Source of the DNA: Ancylobacter polymorphus
GTDB lineage: Bacteria; Pseudomonadota; Alphaproteobacteria; Rhizobiales; Xanthobacteraceae
DNA length: 64,000 nt
Assembly: GCF_030813495.1 (NCBI RefSeq)
Contig: NZ_JAUSUI010000003.1
Location: forward strand, 248,001-312,000
Direction of reading: 5' to 3'
In this document: positions 35,514-43,628 of the stretch, in pieces
Position numbering within the stretch: the stretch's first letter is position 1
Layout: each line of letters opens with the position of its first letter
Position numbers and translations under genes: made by a program
Notes under the pieces: generated by a model
Seen by the model: the letters and a program-made list of their open reading frames with translations, nothing else
What the model was told of the DNA's origin: nothing
The model's database searches: none

Positions 35514-36137
35514 TCAACCTCGTCCCGCCGTCCCATTCTCCAGAGCGAGGCCGAATTCCGCGCCGCTGGCGACGAGGAAGCGGGTGAAACTGGCTTCAAA
35601 GCTGCGCGCCACGAGGAGGCGCCAGCCGCTCTCATGCACCCGCCACAGCGTCACGCCGATATGGGCGATCACCGTGGTGGCGGCGTGCCCGGGCAGAAAC
35701 ACGCGGGGGTCGAGGTCGATCAGCGCGCCCTTGGCGAGGAGATCAGGCACCTTCTCGCCCGTGAGATTGAAAGCGACGGAGGCGTCGCTCTGTTCGCTCA
35801 CCGCCGCCTCGGCCCCCAGCAGCGCGCGCAGCGTGCCTTCAAGGTCCGGCTCTATGGTCGACAGCACGAGAAAGCGCCCCGGCCCGGTGCCGACCACGGT
35901 GGAGGCGGCGCTGATCGCCGCGCCGGCCCGGTCGGCCACCTCCACCCCGAAGGCCCGCCCCAGCCGGGCGGCGACGCTGGCGGCAAAGCCGTTGCGGGCG
36001 ACGACAAGGGCGATGAACGGCGTGTCCGTGGTGGAGACGGTGACGCCGGGCTCGCCCGCCGCGCCATAGCGGCCGGAGGGTGGCACGCGGTCGAACGGGA
36101 TGCCCGCGAGGGGATCGTGAGACGAATGGTCAGCCAC
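35514..36137 (-). CDS. soxG: Sarcosine oxidase-type gamma subunit (SoxG / MgdD)
   Basis: The start is probably the GTG at 36137, placed 7 bp after a GGAG site and overlapping the soxA stop by 8 bp; this gives 207 residues. The protein has the aminomethyltransferase-like fold of SoxG (GRFLVLSTIEPDLEGTLRAL; VAFNLTGEKVPDLLAKGALI; ATTVIAHIGVTLWRVHESGW). It is the smallest large-complex subunit and is thought to help with folate handling or assembly. The ATG at 36215 would place translation deep inside soxA and is unlikely. Confidence 0.87.
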   Translation of the reverse strand: MADHSSHDPLAGIPFDRVPPSGRYGAAGEPGVTVSTTDTPFIALVVARNGFAASVAARLGRAFGVEVADRAGAAISAASTVVGTGPGRFLVLSTIEPDLEGTLRALLGAEAAVSEQSDASVAFNLTGEKVPDLLAKGALIDLDPRVFLPGHAATTVIAHIGVTLWRVHESGWRLLVARSFEASFTRFLVASGAEFGLALENGTAGRG

Positions 36138-39102
36138 GGAGACGCACTCCTTCCGGGTCGATGAAGCCGGGCGCGCAGATTTCGACTTCGATTTCCTCGC
36201 CGCGCACCGGATCATAGGCGCGCACGCGCTCGCCGAGCCGCTCCGGCCCGCGCTTGATCAGGCCGAGGCCGATCCAGTGGCGCAGATGCGGGGAATAGGC
36301 GACCGAGGTCATGTAGCCCTGGTCGTTCGCCAGGGTGGGCGCCGCGCCGAGCTTGAGGAAGTGCGCCCCGGCCCGCAGCCGGCGCGAGCGGTCCACCGGC
36401 CTGAAGCCGACGAAGCACGGGCGCTCCGGGTCGGTCAGGCCCGGCCGGGCGGCCATCACGCGGCCGATATAGTCCTTCTTGGTCGAGGCCATGCGGCCGA
36501 AGCCGAGATCGCCCGCCGTGGTCTGGCCGGAAAGCTCGTTGCCGGAGACATGGCCCTTCTCGATCCGCATCACCCCCAGCGCCTCGATGCCATAGGGCGT
36601 GATGCCGAACTCTTCGCCCGCCTGCATCAGCGCCGCCGCCAGCGCCGCGCCATGGCGGGCCGGCACCGCGATCTCATAGCCGAGCTCGCCGGAGAAGGAG
36701 AGGCGGAACAGCCGCGCCTTGACCCCGCCCATGACCGTGCACTCGATCGCGCCCATGAAGGGCAGCGCCGCGTTGGACACGTCGCCATCGGCCACCCGGG
36801 CCAGCACGTCGCGGGCACGCGGGCCGGCGAGGGCGATCTGCGCCCATTGCTCGGAGACGGAGGACAGCGCCACGTCGAGTTCCGGCCACAGCACCTGCAG
36901 GCAGAATTCGAGATGCTGGAACACCTTGGCCGCATTGGCCGTGGTGGTGGTCATCACGTAATGCTCAGGCGACAGGCGCGCGGTGGTGCCGTCATCCATC
37001 ACCATGCCGTCCTCGCGCAGCATGACCCCATAGCGCGCCTTGCCTACCGCGAGCCCGGCGAAGCCGTTGATGTAGACGCGGTCGAGGAAGGCGCCGACAT
37101 CCGCCCCCTGCAAATCGATCTTGCCGAAAGTCGAGACGTCGATCAGCCCCACGGAGGCGCGCACGGCCGTCACCTCGCGCGAGACGGTCTCCAGCCAGTC
37201 TTTTTCGCCCTTACGCGGGAAATACTGCGCGCGCAGCCACGCCCCGGTTTCGATGAACACCGCGCCCTGCGCGCGCGCCCATTCATGCGTCGGGGTGAGG
37301 CGGACCGGGCGGAAATCCTTCCCCCTATGATGCCCGGCCAGCGCGCCGAGCGACACCGGCGTGTAGGGCGGGCGGAAGATCGTCGTGCCGGTCTCGGGGA
37401 TCGAGGCGCCGGTGAGGCTGGCCATGATGGCGAGGCCGGTGACGTTGGAGGTCCGCCCCTGATCGGTCGCCATCCCGAGCGTGGTGTAGCGCTTGAGCAG
37501 TTCGACCGAGCGGAAGCCCTCTTTATGGGCGATCCCGACATCCTTGGCGGTGACGTCGTTCTGCAAATCGACAAAGGCCGGGCCCTTCGAGCCCTCGACA
37601 TGCCAGAATGGGGTGAGGGCGAAGGCGGCATCCGCCACTTCGGGCACGTCGGGCGCCGGCACGGTGAAGCCGAGCGCCTCAGCCGCTTCCGCCCCCATGG
37701 CCGCGCCGTCCTTGAGGCACGCGCCGAGGCCGAAAATCCCACGCGCCGCCCCGGCCACGGAGAGCCCCGGCGGGCAGGTGCCCGGCACGAAGGCGGCGAG
37801 ACCCGCGTCCCACATCGGCTTGCCGCCATGGTGGCACGTGAGATGCACGGCGGGCGACCAGCCGCCCGATACCGCCAGCGTGTCGGCGGCGATCCGCTCG
37901 GTGCCCGAGGGCGTGGCGACGGTGAGTCCGGTGAGTGTCTTGCCGGCCGTGGCGATCACCTGCGCGCCGGTCAGCACGCGGAGGCCCTCGGCACGCGCCG
38001 CCGCGACCAGGGCCGGCGCCACCTCGGCGCGCACGTCGATGATGGTCTCCACCGGCGCACCAGCGGCCTGGGCGGCCAGCATCTCCCGCCAGGCGCCGTC
38101 ATTATTGGCGAACAGCGCGATCTTCTGCCCCGGCAGCACGGCGTGGCGCTGCACATAGGTGCCGACCGCGCCCGCCAGCATCACCCCCGGCCGGTCATTG
38201 CCGCCGAACACGATGGGTCGCTCGGTGGCGCCCGCCGCCAGCACGGCGCGCCGCGCGATAAGCCGCCACAAGCGCTGGCGTGGCTGGAAGGGCAGGGGTT
38301 CGGGCAGATGGTCGCTCACCCGCTCCAGCGCGCCATAGGTGCCGCTGTCATAGACGCCGAACACCGTGGTGCGGCGCATCACCCGCACATTGGGCAGGCT
38401 GGTCAGTTCCGCCACGACATGGGCGGCGAAGGCCGGCGCGGGCCGGCGGTCGATATCGCCCGCCTCGGCATTGAGCCCGCCGCCGGGCAGGAAATCCTCG
38501 TCGGCGAGGATCACCCGCGCGCCGGAGCGCGCCGCGGTAAGTGCGGCCATCAGCCCGGCCGGGCCGGCGCCGATCACCAAGAGGTCGCAGAAGGCGGTCG
38601 CCTTCTCATAATGGTCCGGGTCCGCTTCCTCCGCCGCCCGCCCGAGCCCCGCCGCGCGGCGGATGATCGGCTCATAGAGCTTCTCCCAGAAGGCGGCAGG
38701 CCACATGAAGGTCTTGTAGTAGAAGCCGGCGCCGAGAAACGGCGACAGGAAGCGGTTGAGGCTCAGCGCATCGAAGGCGAGCGAGGGCCAGCGGTTCTGG
38801 CTGGAGGCCACCAGCCCGTCATAGAGCTCGGTGACGGTGGCGCGGGTGTTGGGCTCGCGCCGCGCGCCGGAGCGCAGTTCCACCAGCGCGTTCGGCTCCT
38901 CCGCCCCGGCTGCGACGATGCCGCGCGGGCGGTGATATTTGAACGAGCGGCCCACCAGCCGCACGCCATTGGCCAGCAGCGCCGAGGCCAGCGTGTCGCC
39001 TTCATAGCCCTGATAGGAGGTGCCGTCGAAGCTGAAGCCGAGAGACTTCGCCCGATCGATCAGGCCGCCGCTGGTAAGCCGGTTACGGTTCGGCGCGCTC
39101 AT
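36130..39102 (-). CDS. soxA: Sarcosine oxidase-type alpha subunit (SoxA / MgdC)
   Basis: At 990 residues this is the full-length large subunit. An N-terminal domain (SLGFSFDGTSYQGYEGDTLA) resembles a ferredoxin fold without cluster cysteines. The FAD/NAD-binding region starts LLVIGAGPAGLMAALTAARS (about residue 173). The C-terminal GcvT-like folate domain spans about residues 600-980 (DVSTFGKIDLQGADVGAFLD; GELGYEIAVPARHGAALAAA). The enzyme removes an N-methyl group and passes the C1 unit to THF as methylene-THF. Its ATG overlaps the soxD stop by 4 bp. Substrate could be sarcosine or N-methylglutamate; nearby gmaS/mgsABC favours the latter. Confidence 0.93.
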   Translation of the reverse strand: MSAPNRNRLTSGGLIDRAKSLGFSFDGTSYQGYEGDTLASALLANGVRLVGRSFKYHRPRGIVAAGAEEPNALVELRSGARREPNTRATVTELYDGLVASSQNRWPSLAFDALSLNRFLSPFLGAGFYYKTFMWPAAFWEKLYEPIIRRAAGLGRAAEEADPDHYEKATAFCDLLVIGAGPAGLMAALTAARSGARVILADEDFLPGGGLNAEAGDIDRRPAPAFAAHVVAELTSLPNVRVMRRTTVFGVYDSGTYGALERVSDHLPEPLPFQPRQRLWRLIARRAVLAAGATERPIVFGGNDRPGVMLAGAVGTYVQRHAVLPGQKIALFANNDGAWREMLAAQAAGAPVETIIDVRAEVAPALVAAARAEGLRVLTGAQVIATAGKTLTGLTVATPSGTERIAADTLAVSGGWSPAVHLTCHHGGKPMWDAGLAAFVPGTCPPGLSVAGAARGIFGLGACLKDGAAMGAEAAEALGFTVPAPDVPEVADAAFALTPFWHVEGSKGPAFVDLQNDVTAKDVGIAHKEGFRSVELLKRYTTLGMATDQGRTSNVTGLAIMASLTGASIPETGTTIFRPPYTPVSLGALAGHHRGKDFRPVRLTPTHEWARAQGAVFIETGAWLRAQYFPRKGEKDWLETVSREVTAVRASVGLIDVSTFGKIDLQGADVGAFLDRVYINGFAGLAVGKARYGVMLREDGMVMDDGTTARLSPEHYVMTTTTANAAKVFQHLEFCLQVLWPELDVALSSVSEQWAQIALAGPRARDVLARVADGDVSNAALPFMGAIECTVMGGVKARLFRLSFSGELGYEIAVPARHGAALAAALMQAGEEFGITPYGIEALGVMRIEKGHVSGNELSGQTTAGDLGFGRMASTKKDYIGRVMAARPGLTDPERPCFVGFRPVDRSRRLRAGAHFLKLGAAPTLANDQGYMTSVAYSPHLRHWIGLGLIKRGPERLGERVRAYDPVRGEEIEVEICAPGFIDPEGVRLRG

Positions 39103-39383
39103 GCCGGCTCTCCCGAGGCCTGTTCAGTCGCACGCGCGGCAACGGCGCCTGAGATGGCGTGGGTGCGGGTGTCGCGCGCCACGCGCAGCCACTGGCGGCA
39201 GCCATTGGCGTGGTACCACCACTCCTCATGTGCCCCGGCCGGGTTGTCGCGCAGATAGACATAGTCATGGAACTGCGCGTCGGCGTCCGCCGCCGCCGGG
39301 TCAGGGCGCGTCAGGGTGGCGTCGCCGAGAGTGGCGAATTCATGGGCGTCGCGTTCGCCGCAATAGGGGCAGGGGATACGCAT
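39099..39383 (-). CDS. soxD: Sarcosine oxidase-type delta subunit (SoxD / MgdB)
   Basis: This small 94-residue protein begins MRIPCPYCGERDAHEFATLG, with the CxxC zinc ligands of SoxD. It continues with DYVYLRDNPAGAHEEWWYHA and NGCRQWLRVARDT, which supply the remaining Cys/His and the family's WW signature. It is a structural zinc-binding subunit of the heterotetrameric oxidase. It overlaps soxA by 4 bp and is separated from soxB by 145 bp that hold a palindromic repeat. Confidence 0.93.
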   Translation of the reverse strand: MRIPCPYCGERDAHEFATLGDATLTRPDPAAADADAQFHDYVYLRDNPAGAHEEWWYHANGCRQWLRVARDTRTHAISGAVAARATEQASGEPA

Positions 39384-39406
39384 CAGGTGGCACCTTCGGG
39401 AGGAAG

Positions 39407-39509
39407 CCCCTCACCCGGATCGCTGGGCGATCCGACCTCTCCCCGTCGGGGAGAGGTGAAGGGCGGCCGGCTTCCTCTCTCCGTGGGGGAGAGGGGTGGG
39501 GTCAGGGGG
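39407..39509. repeat. CCTCTCCC-type palindromic repeat, family D, inside the sox cluster
   Basis: CCCTCACCC and GGGGTGGGGTCAGGGG form the outer complementary ends, with inner ACCTCTCCCCGTCGGGGAGAGGT (a tight hairpin at 39438-39460) and a second CTCTCTCC/GGGGGAGAGG hairpin. This is a widespread type of rhizobial intergenic repeat. It separates soxB from soxD within one transcription unit. Confidence 0.8.
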
Positions 39510-39528
39510 AGGGCGCGAGGAGGGAGCA

Positions 39529-40779
39529 TTAATGCAGGTTCGGCTGCGCGCCGACTCCCTTCTCGTCGATGAGATGGCCGGTGCGGAAACGGTCGAGCCG
39601 GAAGGCGCCGGCGGTCTCGTGCGGCGCTCCCTTCGCCAGCAGATGGGCGAAGCACCAGCCGGAGGCTGGCGTCGCCTTGAAGCCGCCATAGCACCAGCCG
39701 GCATTGAGATAGAGCCCCGGCACCGGCGTGCGGTCGATGATCGGCGAGCCGTCCATCGACATATCCATGATGCCGCCCCAGTGGCGCAGCAGCCGCAGTC
39801 TTCCGATGCGCGGCATCAAGGCCATGCCGCCCTCGCACACATCCTCGATCACGGGGAGGTTGCCGCGCTGGGCGTAGGAATTGTAGCCGTCAATATCGCC
39901 GCCGAAGACGAGGCCGCCCTTGTCGGACTGCGAGATGTAGAAATGCCCGGCGCCGAAGGTGATGACGCCGTCGACCAGCGGCTTCAGCCCCTCGGAGACG
40001 AAGGCCTGCAGCACATGGCTCTCGATCGGCAGGCGCAGCCCGGCCATGGCGGCGACGCGCGAGGACGAGCCCGCCACCGCTACCCCGACTTTGCCCGCCC
40101 GCACCGGCCCGCGCGTGGTCTCGACCCCGACAATGGCGTCGCCCTCGCGGATGAAGCCGGTCACCTCGCAATTCTGCACGATGTCGACGCCGAGCCGGTC
40201 GGCCGCGCGGGCATAGCCCCACACCACCGCGTCGTGGCGGGCAGTGCCGGCGCGGGCCTGCAGCAGCCCACCCTGAATGGGAAAGCGCGCATTGTCGAAA
40301 TCCAGGAACGGGTACATGGCACGCACCTGCGCCTTGTCCAGCAGCGCGGAATCCACGCCGGCGAGGCGCATGGCATTGCCGCGCCTGGCATAGGCGTCGC
40401 GCTGGGCGTCGGAGTGGAACAGGTTGAGGATGCCGCGCTGGCTCACCATCGCGTTGTAGTTCAGCTCCTGCTCCAGCCCTTCCCACAGCTTCATCGACCA
40501 TTCGTAGAACGGCTCGTTGCCGGGCAGCAGGTAGTTGGAGCGGATGATGGTGGTGTTGCGCCCGGCATTGCCGGAGCCGATGACGCCCTTTTCCAGCACC
40601 GCCACATTGCGGATGCCGTGCACCTTGGCGAGGTAATAGGCGGTCGCCAGCCCATGCCCGCCGCCACCGACAATGATGACGTCATAAGCGGGCTTCGGCG
40701 CCGCCTCGCGCCAGGCCGGCACCCAGCCCTTCTGGCCGTTCAGGGCATTGGCGAGCAGGGAAAACACGGAATAGCGCAT
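39529..40779 (-). CDS. soxB: Sarcosine oxidase-type beta subunit (SoxB / MgdA)
   Basis: With the start at 40779 the protein is 416 residues, the usual SoxB length (MRYSVFSLLANALNGQKGW). The FAD-binding motif is DVIIVGGGGHGLATAYYLAK, and the covalent-FMN/FAD region and C-terminal MDMSMDGSPIIDRTP and NAGWCYGGFKATPASGWCF are present. It catalyses oxidation of the secondary amine in complex with SoxA, SoxD and SoxG. It is the first gene of the cluster and is divergent from a LysR regulator. The paralogous beta subunit of N-methylglutamate dehydrogenase (MgdA) has the same architecture, so the substrate is decided by context rather than by motif. Confidence 0.92.
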   Translation of the reverse strand: MRYSVFSLLANALNGQKGWVPAWREAAPKPAYDVIIVGGGGHGLATAYYLAKVHGIRNVAVLEKGVIGSGNAGRNTTIIRSNYLLPGNEPFYEWSMKLWEGLEQELNYNAMVSQRGILNLFHSDAQRDAYARRGNAMRLAGVDSALLDKAQVRAMYPFLDFDNARFPIQGGLLQARAGTARHDAVVWGYARAADRLGVDIVQNCEVTGFIREGDAIVGVETTRGPVRAGKVGVAVAGSSSRVAAMAGLRLPIESHVLQAFVSEGLKPLVDGVITFGAGHFYISQSDKGGLVFGGDIDGYNSYAQRGNLPVIEDVCEGGMALMPRIGRLRLLRHWGGIMDMSMDGSPIIDRTPVPGLYLNAGWCYGGFKATPASGWCFAHLLAKGAPHETAGAFRLDRFRTGHLIDEKGVGAQPNLH

Positions 40780-40837
40780 GGGCGGGGCTCGTTCGGGGCT
40801 CGCGTGGCATTGGCTGCCGGACACCGTCAAAACCTAT

Positions 40838-40879
40838 AGATCAACCCTGATCTGGTGATAATATAAGTTTTAGTTATAT
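40838..40879. promoter_or_regulatory. Two palindromes between soxB and the LysR gene, candidate LysR sites
   Basis: AGATCA-ACCC-TGATCT (40838-40853) is a perfect inverted repeat. Eight bases on, ATATAA-GTTTTAG-TTATAT (40861-40879) is a second perfect one of LysR-box form. Both lie in the divergent region, the first 59 bp upstream of the soxB start. The pair resembles a recognition plus activation site arrangement of LysR regulators. Binding is inferred. Confidence 0.5.
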
Positions 40880-40916
40880 ATAGACCCGATGACGGCGCGA
40901 CACGAAAGACCGCCCC

Positions 40917-41888
40917 ATGCCCCCCGCCGACACGTTGCCCTTCGACCTGCGGGCGCTGGAAATCTTCCTCGCCGTCTGCGACGCCGGCACCATGGCGCAG
41001 GCGGCCCGGCGGCTCGGGTTGACCCAGCCGGCGATCTCGCAGGCGGTGGCGGACCTTGAGCGTCGCATCGGCATCGGCCTGTTCGACCGTACCGCCCGCC
41101 CCCTCGGCCTCACCGCCGCCGGCGGGGCGTTGCGCCAGCGGGCGAGCGCCCTGGTTTCCGAAGCACGACAGATCGCGCCGCTGCTGCGCGAGGCCGAGCA
41201 TGCCCGCCTGCCGCTGCTGCGCGCCGGCCTGGTGGATTCGCTGGCGCGGGTGCTGATGGCCCCGCTCGCCCGCGCGCTGGGGGAGAAGGCGGAGCAGGTG
41301 TCGCTGCTGTCGGGCCTCACCGCCTCGCATGCCGGGGCGCTGCTGACCCGCCAGCTCGACCTGCTCGTCGGCGCCGACGCGCTGGACGAGATCGAGGGGC
41401 TGGAGCGCTGGCCGCTGCTCACCGAGCCCTATGTGCTGCTGCTGCCGGCGGCGGCGCCTGCCCCGACGACGGTGGAAGCGCTGGAAGACCTCGCCCGCGC
41501 CCTGCCGCTGGTGCGCTTCTCCGCCCGTTCCAAAACCGGCATGGAGGTGGAGCGGCATCTGCGCCGGCTGCGGCTCGATCTGCCGCGTCCGCTGGAATTC
41601 GACACGCCCTATGGCGTCACCAGCGCGGTGCTGGAAGGGGCGGGCTTCGCCGTGACCACGCCGCTCTGCCTGGTGGAGGCTGGGCTGAAGCTCGACGGCT
41701 TCGCTTGCCACAAGCTCCCCGGCCCGGGGCTGACGCGCCACCTCACCCTCATCGCCCGCCGGCAGGAATTGGGGCGCCTGCCGCGCGAGACCGCCGCCTT
41801 CTGCCGCGCCCGCCTCGCCGCGCAGCGCGGCGCGGTGGCGGCGCTGGTGGGAGAGAGTTTGGCCGGGGAATTCGCGGTAGAGGGGTGA
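40917..41888 (+). CDS. LysR-family transcriptional regulator, divergent from the sox cluster
   Basis: This 323-residue regulator has a winged helix-turn-helix in residues 10-70 (LEIFLAVCDAGTMAQAARRL; LTQPAISQAVADLERRIGIG; LFDRTARPLGLTAAG) and a periplasmic-binding-protein-like effector domain. The effector pocket is not recognisable by eye. Divergent placement and the paired palindromes point to control of soxBDAG-purU-folD, and so to a link with an N-methylated amino acid signal. That assignment is an inference. Confidence 0.92.
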   Translation: MPPADTLPFDLRALEIFLAVCDAGTMAQAARRLGLTQPAISQAVADLERRIGIGLFDRTARPLGLTAAGGALRQRASALVSEARQIAPLLREAEHARLPLLRAGLVDSLARVLMAPLARALGEKAEQVSLLSGLTASHAGALLTRQLDLLVGADALDEIEGLERWPLLTEPYVLLLPAAAPAPTTVEALEDLARALPLVRFSARSKTGMEVERHLRRLRLDLPRPLEFDTPYGVTSAVLEGAGFAVTTPLCLVEAGLKLDGFACHKLPGPGLTRHLTLIARRQELGRLPRETAAFCRARLAAQRGAVAALVGESLAGEFAVEG

Positions 41889-41956
41889 GGGGCGCGTGCT
41901 TCAAGGCCCGGCTTTGCCCGGGCACGTCAGCCTGACGATGGGAATCAGGCATGCGC

Positions 41957-42000
41957 CGTCATCCCGAGGTGCCCGGCGTCAGCCGGACCTCGACGGATGC
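41957..42000. repeat. Partial family A palindromic repeat
   Basis: CGTCATCCCGAGGTGCCCGG followed by CCGGACCTCGACGGATGC corresponds to one half of the elements at 21552 and 23350, with several base changes. It lies between the convergent ends of the LysR and ketosynthase genes. It looks like a decayed half-copy. Confidence 0.6.
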
Positions 42001-42007
42001 CGCAGGT

Positions 42008-43222
42008 CTAAGCGTCGAACCGCTTCACCGCCAGCACGGCGTTGAGCCCGCCAAAGGCGAAGGACGAGGAGAGCGCGGCCTCGATCGCCGCCGCCCGCGC
42101 CGCGTTGGGCACGCAGTCGAGGTCGCAATCGGGGTCGGCCTCGCGAAAGCCCATGGTCGGCGGCAGGAAGCCCTCGCGCAAGGCGAGCACGGTGGTGACG
42201 AAATCCAGCGCACCTGAGGCGTTCATGGTGTGGCCGTATTGCGACTTGGACGACGACACCGGCAGCCTGGCGAGGTGATCGCCGAACACCAGCCGCAGCG
42301 CGCCGGCCTCGGTCTTGTCGTTCAGCGCCGTGGCGGTGCCATGGGCGCTGACATAGCCGATCGCTTCCGGCGCCAGCCCGGCATCCTCCAGCGCGAAGCG
42401 CATCGAGGCGGCCGCACTTTCCATATCGGGGGCGGTGATGTCCATGCCGTCCGCGCTCATGCCGAAGCCGACGATCTCGGCATGGATGGTGGCGCCGCGC
42501 GCGCGCGCCCGGTCCAGATTCTCCAGCACCACGGCGCCGGCCCCCTCGCCGATGACGAGGCCGGAACGGTCCTTGGAGAAGGGGCGGCAGGCCTCTGGCG
42601 AGAGCACGCGCAGCGCCTCCCAGCTCTTCAGCATGCCGTAGGTGATCTGCGATTCGCCCCCGCCCGCCAGCGCCACATCCAGCATGCCGGAACGCACCAT
42701 GTGGAAAGCGGTGCCGATGGAATGGGCGGCGGAGGAGCAGGCCGAGGCGATGGAAAAAGCCGGGCCGTGAATGCCGAGATCCATGGTCACATGGCTCACC
42801 TGCCCGCTCGGCATGGCGCGGGGCACGGTGAAGGGGTGCGGGCGCGGCGCGCCCTCGGCATAGAGCTTACGGTAGCTGTCATCGACGGCATGGAAGCCGA
42901 CCGAGGCGGCGAAGATGGCGCCGACGCGGTGGCGCGCCACACCTTCGAAGGCCGGGCCGGCATCGGCCAGCGCCTGCCGGGCGGCGACCACGGCGAATTG
43001 CGAGGTGCGGTCGACAAGGCCAAGCTGGCGCGGCTCGAAATGCTCTTCCGGCACGAAGCCACGCACTTCGGCGGAAATCTTCGTCTTCATCGCGGAAACG
43101 TCGAGGCCCTGTGTCGGGCCGATGCCCACCGTACCGGCGCGCAGACCGGCGAGATGGGCGGCGACATCATTGCCCAGCGCGGAAAGTGAACCGAGGCCGG
43201 TGACGGCGACGCGTGCGGCCAT
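42008..43222 (-). CDS. Beta-ketoacyl-ACP synthase (KAS I/II type)
   Basis: This 404-residue condensing enzyme has an intact Cys-His-His triad: Cys in FSIASACSSAAHSIGT, His in GYVSAHGTATALNDKTE, and His in SKSQYGHTMNASGALDF. KAS II-type DRTSQFAVVAARQALADAG and GEGAGAVVLENLDRARARGA are also present. It should elongate an acyl chain carried by the acyl carrier protein encoded directly upstream, whose stop overlaps its ATG by one base (TGATG). A dedicated ACP/KS pair suggests a specialised lipid or secondary product rather than housekeeping fatty-acid synthesis. Confidence 0.93.
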   Translation of the reverse strand: MAARVAVTGLGSLSALGNDVAAHLAGLRAGTVGIGPTQGLDVSAMKTKISAEVRGFVPEEHFEPRQLGLVDRTSQFAVVAARQALADAGPAFEGVARHRVGAIFAASVGFHAVDDSYRKLYAEGAPRPHPFTVPRAMPSGQVSHVTMDLGIHGPAFSIASACSSAAHSIGTAFHMVRSGMLDVALAGGGESQITYGMLKSWEALRVLSPEACRPFSKDRSGLVIGEGAGAVVLENLDRARARGATIHAEIVGFGMSADGMDITAPDMESAAASMRFALEDAGLAPEAIGYVSAHGTATALNDKTEAGALRLVFGDHLARLPVSSSKSQYGHTMNASGALDFVTTVLALREGFLPPTMGFREADPDCDLDCVPNAARAAAIEAALSSSFAFGGLNAVLAVKRFDA

Positions 43223-43491
43223 CAGGCGGTCTTCGCCTTCTGCGCCGCCAGCAATTCGGCGACATGATCGACCAGCGTGCCGACCGTGACCTCGCTGCCG
43301 CTCAGCGGGCCGTCATTGGGAATCTCGATGCCGAAACGGCTTTCCAGCTTGAAGATGGTCTCGATCAGGTCGAGCGAGGAGATGCCCAGCTCCGCCACCG
43401 GCGTGTCCGGCGTGAGCAGGCTCGCATCGACACCGACCTCGCCGGAGATGAAGGCGACGATTTCGGCGACGGCGGGATCGTCTGTCTGCAT
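43222..43491 (-). CDS. Acyl carrier protein, dedicated to the adjacent ketosynthase
   Basis: With the ATG at 43491 the protein is 89 residues, typical for an ACP. It has the four-helix pattern (DPAVAEIVAFISGEVGVDAS; LDLIETIFKLESRFGIEIPN). The phosphopantetheine site reads ELGISSLDLIE, that is SSL instead of the usual DSL; the second Ser should be modified. The longer frame to 43533 adds only a polar N-terminus. It is translationally coupled to the ketosynthase gene. It resembles NodF/AcpXL-type specialised ACPs in layout but cannot be assigned to them. Confidence 0.87.
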   Translation of the reverse strand: MQTDDPAVAEIVAFISGEVGVDASLLTPDTPVAELGISSLDLIETIFKLESRFGIEIPNDGPLSGSEVTVGTLVDHVAELLAAQKAKTA

Positions 43492-43584
43492 GCGTCTGTG
43501 CTCTGTCTCGTGCGTCGGCCCGCGAGCCGGCAATGCGGTTAGGTATCACATAGAAAGGGCCGTGGGGCACCTACCGTCAAATGA

Positions 43585-43600
43585 CCGACATATGTGTCGG
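43585..43600. promoter_or_regulatory. 16-bp palindrome upstream of the ACP gene
   Basis: CCGACA-TATG-TGTCGG is a perfect inverted repeat 94 bp upstream of the ACP start, followed by another ATGTCGG half site at 43605-43611. It could be an operator for the ACP/ketosynthase pair. Because it also lies upstream of the GH1 gene's 3' end, it cannot be tied to that gene's promoter. Confidence 0.4.
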
Positions 43601-43628
43601 GCGCATGTCGGCCTGTTAACAGGATACC

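Noticed and set aside
36277-39258. Plus-strand open frame of 993 codons opposite soxA
   Set aside because: Its composition is Arg/His/Gln/Gly-rich with no recognisable motif, while the minus strand encodes a full SoxA with FAD and folate domains.
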